DNA from: Adiantum capillus-veneris
Taxonomy: Eukaryota > Streptophyta > Polypodiopsida > Polypodiales > Pteridaceae
Direction: 5' to 3'
Assembly: GCA_014529385.2 (NCBI GenBank)
Contig: CM043967.1
Location: 10,554,001 to 10,618,000 of the forward strand
Length of the DNA stretch: 64,000 bases
The translations under genes and the position numbers were made by a program. This document shows, in pieces, positions 40,701 to 50,599 of this stretch (position 1 is the stretch's first letter; each line of letters starts with the position of its first letter). The notes under the pieces were generated by a model, which was not told the origin of the DNA, made no database searches, and was given only the letters and a program-made list of their open reading frames with translations.

Positions 40701-40768
40701 ATTGTCTACAAATCTCATCATTGGTTCTCCTCGTCCTACTCGATATACCTCCTATGGCCTTCTGTAGT

Positions 40769-40985
40769 GGGAGGGTTCCTCTCCCAGAGGTGCCCCTAAG
40801 CCATAATTTTTGATGTTTTTGAAAAAGGTGGTTCATCTCTTCGAACTCGTGGGAGGGTTCCTCTCCCAAAGGTGCCCCTAAGACATAATTTTTGATGTTT
40901 TTGAAAAAGGTGGTTCATCTCTTCGAACTCGTGGGAGGGTTCCTCTCCCAGAGGTGCCCCTAAGCCATAATTTTTTATGTTTTCG
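40769..40985. repeat. 82-bp tandem triplication in gag of B
   Basis: Units begin near 40769, 40851 and 40933 (third incomplete), with repeated GAGGGTTCCTCTCCCA and GGTGGTTCATCTCTTCGAAC. The period of 82 is not a multiple of three, so each copy shifts the reading frame. Confidence 0.88.
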
Positions 40986-41323
40986 ATGTTGTCTTCCATG
41001 CTCTGTCGACTCTTGAGTTTTTGGCTTACTCTCCCCTTGATACTGTGAATAAAGTGGTGGTTCTTGTGAATCCCTTAGCCCCCGTGCGGCTAGATAACCA
41101 TCTTGGTTTTGGTCTTGTTCTAATGTCGCACTTTATCAAAGCCATGCCTGCAATGATGGTTGGGTTTCTTGTTGGTTCTGGTAGTTGAACGTCTGTTGTC
41201 GGGTAGGATGTGAGGTCGCGTCGTACTCTTTTGAAAATGGATTTGTCGACTTGCTAGGGGTAGAGGTGAAGCTTGGCACTTCTTTGGGGGCATATGTTGA
41301 TGTTTCTGGAACTGTTGCCTTTT

Positions 41324-42223
41324 CTACCTCCTCTGGGAGAATACATTTGTATTCTCTCCCGTACCTATAAAAAAAAATGATATCCTTCCCATAGAAATTT
41401 CATAAGAGAATAAGTAAATAACGTTGTCTTTGCTTAATTCGTTTGGGTAGGGTTCTTTGCATAAAAAATAAGAGATTAATCCCTTGCTCTCAAGCTTGTA
41501 AATTCCCACATTCTCATTATAGGTAAAGACCCTGGTTGTTTTTTTATCATACATAAAAAGAGCTCCAAGTCGATCAATTTTTGGAGGCGGTTCTTGAGTT
41601 TCTGAAACCATTTTTTCTTTTGCCATGTTATCTCCATATCTGTAGTAATCCTCAAGGTTACTAACTATCAGATAGTGGTTCCCCTTTTCGTCTCGGAATC
41701 TATCTCCATCATCATAGACCCGAATTATCTCCAGTCTGTGAGCAGGTCTTTCTTCTATAAAAATACACTTGCGTCCTCGATAGTGAGAATAAACTAGGGC
41801 TCCCCTAGAGTTTGTTCCTTCTAAGAAGATTATGGTGAACTTGGCATCGTTCAAAGTGTTTTGGGAGGTACTTCCTCCTAGCATTGGTCCTTCATCAGAG
41901 AAACCTCCTGGCTGCTGTCTACCCATCATGAAGAAGGATTTATCTGATGAAGTGTCAGTATCACTACCCTCTTCAATGATCGGTGCTAGTGGATCTAGCC
42001 TTGCCTGAGTTACACTCTCCTCGGTGGACACTAAGCTACCCTGATCATCTGCCACTTTTTGATCTCTAAGAATGTGTCTTCCTACTCTAAATTCATCAAA
42101 CTTAGCAATGCATTTATCACAAATCCAACCACTCACGTGGCAAAGGATCAGTTTCGGCACAACTTCTTGCCTTGCCACTGAATATACCTGTACACAAGCG
42201 TTTAATTTCGGCAATCGAATCAA
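41324..42223 (-). pseudogene. Gag N-terminal extension (element B)
   Basis: A 299-residue frame, homologous to 16216-17217 but starting further upstream. The N-terminus holds LCHVSGWICDKCIAKFDEFR, a possible metal-binding Cys/His cluster. Then come the acidic SDTDTSSDKSFFM, FLEGTNSRGALVYSHYRGRK and EIIRVYDDGDRFRDEKGNHY. In the linker to the capsid, shifted frames show further Pro/Thr-rich coding. It is probably the front part of one long gag. Fold not recognised. Confidence 0.6.
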
Positions 42224-42515
42224 AGCATTTAACCGCTAGAGGTGGTCTTAGTAATGATTGGTATAAATGGAGGGTTAACCTCAACCACTACTGTATTTTA
42301 TTCACTTCAGATGTTCTTGATTATGTCTACTAATCTGGAACTGTACTTCACTCGAATGTTTGTCAGTTTACAGGGAAAGTCTTAATTGAGTCTTTGCTCT
42401 GTCAAAAGGTCAAACAAGGTCCAATTTCACTTCTGAAAAAAGTTCTGGAACTCTTAGGTCAATTGGAACATCACTCTATGTCCATAGTCAGATTTTCTCT
42501 TCACTAAGCCCCTGT

Positions 42516-42539
42516 AGACATCCTACGCATAGGATGTCT
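42516..42539. repeat. Palindrome 9 (leader B)
   Basis: AGACATCCTACG followed by CATAGGATGTCT; counterpart of palindrome 1. Confidence 0.85.
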
Positions 42540-42790
42540 ACCTGCTCTATTTTGGCTGGATTTTGCATTATAGATTCCCCTTGATGTGTTGAGTCCACAT
42601 CTGTTTTTATTTTTTGATTTGGACACCTATAAGATGGTCAATTGATCAAAAATTTGTTACAACAGCCTGATGTTGGTCTGACCAGTCAAATCAACTCCAA
42701 TTTGGACCAAAATTGACTAGGAGGCTTGCCTCAGGCTATACAACACCCTGCTATGCCTACAATCAATTTTTGCCTTCAATATCATGCAGT

Positions 42791-42814
42791 AGAAATCCTA
42801 CGCGTAGCATGTCT
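42791..42814. repeat. Palindrome 10 (leader B)
   Basis: AGAAATCCTACG followed by CGTAGCATGTCT; two mismatch pairs; counterpart of palindrome 2. Confidence 0.8.
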
Positions 42815-42915
42815 AACTGCTCAAAATGGCCTCAAATGCAAACTACAGACTCCTCTTAAGGTGCTGATCACTTTGGTATGCTCAAAGTTGGAGTTGGAGT
42901 GCTAAAGCACACAAA

Positions 42916-42939
42916 ACACATCCTACGCGTAGGATGTCT
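42916..42939. repeat. Palindrome 11 (leader B)
   Basis: ACACATCCTACG followed by CGTAGGATGTCT; perfect over the inner 20 bp; counterpart of palindrome 3. Confidence 0.86.
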
Positions 42940-43359
42940 ATATGATCTGTTTGACCCCAAAATTGAGCCATAGCTTCCCCTTGATGTCAGCAATTTAGTG
43001 CTATGCTTAGATTTTAGTTTGGATTTCAAAAGACCCCAATTTTAGTTATCCTAGCCCTTTTCAGTCTAAAATACTAAAGTCTGCTTAAAACCCAATTTTC
43101 TCACCCAATTGAGATGAAACCTTCCTTAGGCACTCAATAAATCATGCAGATCATGCTCATGCAGCCATCCTATGGTTTTGGTCTTAAAATAATGCCTTGG
43201 CACAATTTGGGTAGGATGTCTGGCGATTTCCTTTCTATTTGGCCTTATCTTGTCAAGATATGGTCAAACTTCCACTTTCCAGGTGAAAATAGGGTAAAAC
43301 CTACCTTCTAAACACACTGGTCAACTCAGATTTTCAAAATTCACACCAGATCACCATGT

Positions 43360-43383
43360 AGACATCCTACACGTAGCATGTCT
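43360..43383. repeat. Palindrome 12 (leader B)
   Basis: AGACATCCTACA followed by CGTAGCATGTCT; counterpart of palindrome 4. Confidence 0.82.
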
Positions 43384-43900
43384 ACTGGCTTAAAATTTAT
43401 TTTTTTTCTGACAGAAGTACTCCGTATGCTGTGCAACTCTCTCATAAATACTCACAGAAACTTTTGAACTTCACTTCAGCTTCTAAACACTCTTTTTCGT
43501 CTTTTACAACCCTTTGATGAGCCTAACAGCAAATATAACACGCATGAAGTGCTCCAGATCATAAATCATGATGTCCTACTTACCCTACTCCTACTCATCA
43601 TGTGAGATGGTGATATTGGTGTCTCGGTTGCTTCCTGGCCTCCTCAGACTCTCAAGCTATCCTTTCACCGCCTCTACCACTCCAACTCCTACTCTCTACA
43701 CCCCAACTTAACTAATACCTAAAACTATCTAAGTTTACCTAAGCCAAAGGATCTAGGTTAGACACTCGCTCCCTAGACTCCTCCTAAGCCCTAGAGAGTC
43801 CTCCACCCTTTGATCCCATCTAAATGTAAAACAAGACTCTGGCAAGCCAGAGAATCTCTATCCTCAAGGACTAGTCTCGGTCACCTACCTAATGTTTTCG

Positions 43901-43918
43901 TCCCTGGCAGCGGCGCCA
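43901..43918 (-). promoter_or_regulatory. Primer binding site, tRNA-Asp (B)
   Basis: Minus strand TGGCGCCGCTGCCAGGGA, one base inside the LTR. It differs at two positions from the complement of the plant tRNA-Asp 3' end. Confidence 0.85.
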
Positions 43919-44282
43919 ATGTTGGCGGATATGCCATAACGGACGTCAACACAGCGATAACTCACCTAACAAGATTTGTCAGCTAAGGATGAAGCTCAAC
44001 CCACAGACGTGGGGAAGCAAGCATAGGGTGTCAACCTACACTCGACCGACTCTCGACTACTTCCTACAGAGGTCTCTACCCAATTTCTAAGCTACAGCCT
44101 TCAAGAGTACATAAGAGGAGATTTTCTACAATGATTTCAAGAGCCAAATACCCATCAAACGTTCTCGAAACACTACGGCACTTGAAGGAAACCCTATTAA
44201 CACCAATAGGTCGCTCTCCCTAAGGTCCAAGAACCAAAACCCCAACCCTAAACACCCGGTGCAAAATCACGTAGGATGTCTG

Positions 44283-44402
44283 GTCTTACAAAAAATGACA
44301 AAGGGTTATGCACAACAAAAAGGTATAGATTACGAAGAGACCTTTGCTCCTACTTTTTGTATGGCTATTGTGCATTTTCTATGTGCATTGGCAGCTCATT
44401 TG
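44283..44402 (+). mobile_element. Copia RT fragment captured in LTR of B
   Basis: About 115 bp with no counterpart in the other LTR of B. It encodes, on plus, [18 protein letters not shown] and FLCALAAH, the RT segment also in F (about 54990) and H (about 12502). It replaces a few bases between GTCTGGTC and TTTGCAGG. Confidence 0.88.
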
Positions 44403-44745
44403 CAGGTCGTCGTTTCCAAAAACTAAAGTTCCTAATGTGTAGCTCTACTCAATGCAAACGCGTGGATATGGTGAAATGCAAAAACAGACAACGTATGCTC
44501 ACCGAATCACCAGATATAGCTCGTGGATGGAGCTCGCAAATCCAGAGCGTACACACGCAATGTAGGTATTGGTGCATAGCTCTCTTTGGGGACAACACAC
44601 TGCACTTCTCCGCACTTGATTTCGACCACCGGTGCGCGCGTAGCGTCAAAATAAAACTCTCACTCTCTCTCGTACACAGAGTACGCTCACTCACACAGAC
44701 AAAACTTAAAAATGAAAAAGGTTTTTTTCATTAAGGTCAAAAGTG

Positions 44746-44755
44746 GTATAAATAC
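44746..44755 (-). promoter_or_regulatory. TATA-like box in 5' LTR of B
   Basis: Minus strand GTATTTATAC, conserved in the 3' LTR at about 27490. It lies about 210 bp into the LTR in transcription sense. Confidence 0.45.
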
Positions 44756-44954
44756 CTTACAATCTCAAACCCTAATGTTCCAATTTAACCATTCACTCAG
44801 TCTAAATGTAAAAAATGGGATACAATCTGGAAGCTTCTGCAAGCCCCACTATTTACAAAGGTGAAATGATGGTTTTTCTCAATTAAAGAATAATTACAAA
44901 AAATAATATCCTGCCAGGCAATCATCCTCCGTTGGGTGTGTCCAACCGCTAACA

Positions 44955-45235
44955 TTCATGATTAGTGTATATACATCCTACAGTCTCCTTTGGGCCATAG
45001 GGTGCTATATATAAGTCTTTCATGATGCGTGTATATACTTACTATGTAATTTAGGCCATAGGGTGCTATATATAGGTGTATAATGATGCATATATATATG
45101 TCCTATGGACTTTGGGCCATAGGGGGCTATATATAGATGTTTCATGATGAGGATATATACATCTTATGAACTTAGGGCCATAGGATGTTCTCTAAAGGTG
45201 AACCATGACCCAAGATCCATAGGAGGTCAAGAATA
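44955..45235. repeat. 61-bp hairpin minisatellite, right part
   Basis: Continues the array cut at 26773, with units TTCATGAT...TATACATCCTA...GGGCCATAGGGTGCTATATA. About four to five units are present. Sequence at 44955 joins logically to the unit interrupted at 26773. Confidence 0.88.
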
Positions 45236-46096
45236 GATGACAAAATACTCTTTGTTAGGCTCTTAGGTCAACCTGTTCATGTTGCATGCATAAATATACA
45301 CACACTCTCTTCCTTAATTGTATGTTTTTGCCATATGTGTGATTCACACTTGGATCCATAAAGGTATAAAGGTGTTTTGAGATCCCACCAGCACGTATGG
45401 GGGAGCGTAATAGTCACACACTTGAATATATAGGTGTGATTGTGTTGCAAGTGACATAAATAAAGAGTACACATTTACCACTAGGCAGGGAATGGACCAA
45501 TGTAATCTCGGTCCCATTTTGTCACACTATCAAGGTAGTTTATATACCCCTTTTTTTGTTGAAAAGATGCATATTTTGTTGAATAAATATACATCTATAT
45601 TACACGTTTGAGTGCATTTTCATGCCACACATTCAAATCCAAATGAAAACCCAATATATAAAAGTTTTTATTTAAAAAAAAAAATTATAAATATAAAAAT
45701 TATGGAAAAATCAAAATTCTTAGGGCTGGGCCAAACTTTTTAATGACAGGTTTTTAAGTCCGTTGATCGATATCAGGGGAAAAAAACAGCACACATTTTT
45801 TTAGCCAAAATTTATCAATTTTGGCTATTTTAAGTGTATTTTTTACTATACAAATTTTAGTTCTAGGATCCAAATTTGCTTCATGCATGTCATTCCACTC
45901 GTAGCGTTGAGATATGGACACTGACAAAATCCTGTGCCAACATTTTTGGAAAACTAGAATTTTTTCCAAAAAGACCTTAAATTTCAAAGTCGACGAGCAA
46001 TGTGTGATCGTGAAAAAGCACCTAGAACTCTAGCAGTTTTACTTACACAAATCCGAGACATGTGAATATATTCAAAATTTGAATTTTTCCCTAACC

Positions 46097-46139
<43 letters not shown>

Positions 46140-46640
46140 TTGTGCCACAACTTTGGGATGTATTTACATCTCTCTTACTCTCTTTAGCTCTCCCGTTCTC
46201 TTACAAAGAGCTTGCACATAGGTCCACTTGCCTCTCTCTCTTCCTACACACATAGAGCCATCATTCTTGTCGGTGTCACCGTCATAATGCAGTGTTCCTT
46301 TGCACCAATCGCAATGCAAGTGCCTCTTTGCATAGATCACGACCTCCAACACATAGATCTGCGATTGTGCTGCCATTGCCAAAAAAACTCTCCCTACACC
46401 CCTTCTCCTTCCTTCTCCTTGCACAAATCAAACCTGTAATGGACATGTAGAGTACGATGTTGTAGGAGGATAGATAGAGGGTGATGTTGAAGGAGGTTGA
46501 GTACATGGTGATATAATAGAGTGAGAAAGAAAGAGTAACAAAGTGGGAATAGGAAATAGCTTATAACTTACTCAGTATATTTAAAAGAATTAATAATTTT
46601 GGAATTTAAATAATAATAATAATTTTAATAATTTTAATAG
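45236..46640. other. AT-rich unassigned DNA with (CT)n
   Basis: No convincing frame. It holds T/A-rich stretches (45550-46080), a (CT)n tract and short frames in the following CT-rich DNA that look like chance. Confidence 0.6.
46100..46133. repeat. (CT)n microsatellite
   Basis: About 17 pure CT units. Confidence 0.95.
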
Positions 46641-47619
46641 CTATCAAGAGCACACCCTATGGCCTAAGGGCCATAAGGTTCCAAGAAACAAGCTCTAGTA
46701 GGGCACCTAATTAAAAGTTCCACATGAGCCCCTAATCCCCCAAGAGCACCTACATGACCAAAAGAGACACATTAGCTGCACTATGGCCTTAGGCCATAGT
46801 GTACTAATATAAAAGCTCCAGACCAGCATTGAAGCCACTCAAGGGAACCTACATAGATACCAACAGTAGAGGGAACCTTGTTGCCCTACGACCATATGGT
46901 GCCATTTAAAAAGCTCTACAGGGGCACCATGGCACCAGGAAACCCTAGGGTCCTATGATCATCGGTTTCTCTCAATAGACTAGAGACATATGGCCCTTGT
47001 TCTTATGCATTGGCACACTATGGCCCTAGGACCATAGGATCTCTCATTAGAATATAGGAAACATATGGCCCTAGGGAACCTACATGGGCACCATGTCATA
47101 GAGGGTAGCCTATGGCCCTTGAACTTGTACATTGGCACCCTATGGCCCTAAGGCAATAGGATGTCTCATTAGAATAGAGAGCAACCTATATCCCGAGTAC
47201 CAACAGATAATGGCTTAGGTGTCAATGTAAAATCTCTCAAAGAGCATTTAGGCCATTCAAGGGAACCTACATATGCACCATGGCATCCCTACGACCATAG
47301 GGCCATAGGATCGCTCATTGCAATAGAGAGCAACCTATGTCCCTTGAGCTTATAAATTGGCACCATATGGCCCTAACGCCATGGAACCTCTCATAGCATG
47401 GCCTATGTTTCAATGTAAATGTTCTCACAAAGAGATATTAATCCATTCAAGGGCACCTACATTGGCAGCATGGTAGCCGTATGATCCTATGGCCCTGAGG
47501 CCATATGATCTCTAATTGGAATAGAGGACACAACCTATGGCCCTAGAGATTATACATTGGCACCCTATGGCCCTACTTTCATAGGATCTCACATCAAATA
47601 GAGGGAAACCTATGGCCGT
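46641..47619. repeat. Dispersed hairpin-motif repeat region
   Basis: The core CTATGGCC, a short loop and GGCCATAG recurs about ten times at irregular spacing, embedded in longer degenerate units (GGGAACCTACAT, GCACCATGGCA, ATAGGATCTCTCATT). The hairpin core is the same as in the 61-bp array but the spacer sequence differs. It ends at 47619 where the LTR of G begins. Confidence 0.8.
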
Positions 47620-48853
47620 TGTTGGTGGTCGTAGCATAGCACACAACCCAGCGACATAATGTCAATCCAATGGATCAATAACCGGTTAATGCATAGAGGC
47701 GTGAATGCACCAAATGCGATGGATTGAGGAATCTAATGAGAGAGTAGGAGTTAGCGACTAGAGAAGAGGGAATGCAAGAAGAGATGGGAAGCTCTTCACA
47801 CACACACCTCAATCCATTACTCAACTCTCACAAGATCAAGGACATGATGATAATCTCTTCTTAATGACTAACATTCACACACAAGCATATGGAAACCAAG
47901 ATTAGAGAATTTCAATGTCATTGCCTCAGTACCACACACACTCTAACCGAGTACACACATCAAGAAAGTGTACAACACATGAGGAAATTAGCAAGAGGAG
48001 AGAATGATTAGATGAAATTAGAGACTAGTAATAAAAAATCTAAGCTTCACAACACATAGAGACATGGGAGAGAAGCATAGAGAGACAAATAGCTTTGCAG
48101 TATCAACCCAATGCTAGATCTACAATGTGAGAAGGGAGCTCCATCTCCATAGCTACCTCTCTTCTCTACTCTCCACCCTAGCTCTCAAAAGAATGAGCTT
48201 CACATTGTAAAATTTTACATTGACATTACGAAAAATTTGAACTCATTTTTGGGCCTTTTAAGAGTGCCACATCATCAAAGTTGTACAAAAGAAAGCAACC
48301 CGGTAGACCCCTCTAAATATTGCTTAGAACCCCATGCCCTATCATTGGAAAGCTCTCGAAAAATGGATTCTAAAGAGCCAAGGTCTGAAAATTTTGGATG
48401 ACTTCTATGAAAGTTATGCCATTTTTTTTCAATCAGCCAAGTTTTGTTATCGTTACGGTAATCTAAAATCACCTTTTTCTAGATCTACATGAAGGCAATG
48501 TCCGATACATGCATGCTATATATCAATAGATAGCATTTGAAGGGTAGATTCTAAATATCCAACCTCCGACAAGTTTGGATCTTATTTGCAAAAAATTTAC
48601 TGATCCCCATTTTTTGAAAGCTATGCCACATCAACAATTCTTACAAGGCCCATTTTTGAGTCCAAACTTTTCCTAATGTACCTAGGGTTTTTAAACAAGT
48701 GGCTGGCCGCCCAAATAAGCATAAATGCATAGGCTCACAAATACAAGCTGGAACTCTCATAGAGCCCTTAGATACAAGAAGGGTACGTATACACACATGT
48801 GTGTATACATCAATCGAGTCACAATGCATGACGTTGATGCTCGCCCATCAACA
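47620..48853 (-). repeat. 3' LTR of element G
   Basis: A 1234-bp LTR with plus-strand ends TGTTGGTGGTCG and GCCCATCAACA. A polypurine tract abuts the right end, giving orientation. No second copy was found in the window, so the 5' LTR lies beyond the right edge or is lost. Confidence 0.75.
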
Positions 48854-48865
48854 CTCCCCCCTTCC
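48854..48865 (-). promoter_or_regulatory. Polypurine tract of element G
   Basis: Minus strand GGAAGGGGGGAG immediately before TGTTGATGGGC. Confidence 0.8.
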
Positions 48866-50599
48866 AAAGCTTTGTCATCCTTGACAAAGCCATATCAAGG
48901 TAGACGTTCACAGAACGAGGTCCATGCAAAAGAAAGATTGTGATGAGGTAGCAAGCTGAATTATATGGCAGTAAATCATGAGGGGAATGTAAAACACATG
49001 TGGAAATAAGTAAATGCAAATAGTTATGAAATGTTACATTTCCATTAAGTACAAATAGATTACACTTTGCTAAGATTAAACAATCAAGATTTTTGGGCTT
49101 AAGGATGAATTTATTGATTAGTTAGCTAGCTAGCGGTTAAAACAACTACTCTAGTAATAGCTAAGTCAAGAAGATTATCTAAATGCAATATTCCCTAATT
49201 GTGCCTTTCAATTTGATTAGCCAACCAACTCTCACAACTCCAAACAAGATCTTGAATATTTCACTTTAAGCTCAATGCAAGTCTTTTTCTGTCATTTTTC
49301 TTTCTTTCACATTGGTTGAAAATCATTTGACGTGTGTGCTTATTTTGTATACCTAGGGATTTTTGCTTCTCAAAGAAAAGCACCCACACTAGGAACCTCT
49401 AGGGCTCTAGTACCGTAGACAATACATGTGAGTGAAGTACAAAGGTCAAACCGGGATTTCTCTTCCAGTTTAAGATTTTACATTTTTAGCACTTTTGTTT
49501 TTCTTTTTCCATTTCCTTTGTATTCTTACTAGTGGTCTTTGTTGTTTAAGTGAGCAAGCATCTCTATGCCTAAAACACTCCTAAGGTCTCAAACACTTAA
49601 ATAATTTTACCAACTAGGACTAGCAATCAAGTAAATGAGTTAATCTAAAGTCATGGCCTCCTAACCTCAAGGCTCATCTATAAGACTAAACGCTAGTTCA
49701 ATTAACCTAAGCAAAGACAAGTTTATACATCTATAATGGTAGATAACAATACATAACTAAATGTACTCAAGTAAAACATGGAAAACCACAGTCATCAAAT
49801 ATAAATATCCACAAGCAGGAATCATAGAAAATAGTACACCTGGAGGTATGTGATGCATTTCCTGGATAGCTGTGAAAACAACCATGCAATGATGGATCTT
49901 GATTATCCATGCTACATAAGCTAAAGTCCATCTATGCTACAAAATCATAAACAAAACACTACCACCTAGAAAGGTGTGTTAGCATAGAATGAAAGTTTTA
50001 TTACCTAAATAAAAATAAAAAGAACTCCTAAACTAAGGTCTCATACCTGATGCCTAGAGGGGGAAAGCCCAATGGGAAAAAAGTACCTCTAGTATATGTG
50101 CATGTGTCCAGTGCACCATAATCAATCTGCACAAATCAAGGGTCTAGTGCAACTAGGAGGGATGACATACCTCACTTCAAACAATAAAATATGCAATCTC
50201 CTAGCTCTCTATCTAATGGTCATTGGTTGGATTGCACCTAGCTCCATGTCATTGGTAAAATATGTAGCACAAGTAATGGGTCTAGGGATGACATCAGCAT
50301 GTGACTGTGTGGGCAATGAATTGTGTAGCTCAAGATCCCTCAATGGCTGACTCTTGCCTAGATCTAAGTCAACAACATGGTCAATGGAAATCTCAAGTGA
50401 GCTATGGCTTGTGTCAACCTGTGGTGTGATAGGTGGGTTGGCTCTTCGATAGCCAATTTTTCAATGTCCATCGTATCTCAACAAAATCCTATAAAGCTCT
50501 CCTCACATGTGGTTGTGACTGTCTAGTTGGACTAACTCTAGCTCTAGACCGTCCTGTAGTAGATGGCCATTGTCGTCATCGTGAAAGTCTTGCATTCTG
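48866..50599 (-). other. Non-coding 3' part of element G
   Basis: Between polypurine tract and the ORF remnants. No open frame, repeat or RNA gene was recognised. AT-rich in 49000-50000. Confidence 0.55.

Larger units (their letters stand above)
42224..43900 (-). other. Leader of element B with four palindromes
   Basis: Untranslated region between PBS and the gag frame. Palindromes lie at 42516, 42791, 42916 and 43360, at the same relative spacings as in A. Sequence between them is alignable with the A leader. A lone half-site TAGGATGTCTGG occurs at about 43211. Confidence 0.75.
26774..44954 (-). mobile_element. Element B: complete gypsy family 2 retrotransposon
   Basis: About 18.2 kb on the minus strand with both LTRs, tRNA-Asp PBS, polypurine tract and a near-perfect target duplication. 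Coding order is gag extension, capsid, zinc knuckles, coiled linker, protease, RT, RNase H, integrase, second protease-like domain, W-I/V-P-K tail, then a long 3' region with a coiled-coil ORF. RT and integrase motifs resemble the Tat/Athila branch. Many stops and frameshifts mean it is not autonomous now. It interrupts the 61-bp hairpin minisatellite. Confidence 0.88.
43920..44954 (-). repeat. 5' LTR of element B with copia insert
   Basis: A 1035-bp LTR with ends TGTTGGCGG and CCGCTAACA, highly similar to 26774-27703. It is longer because of a foreign stretch at 44283-44402. A half palindrome CACGTAGGATGTCTGG is at about 44268. Confidence 0.92.
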
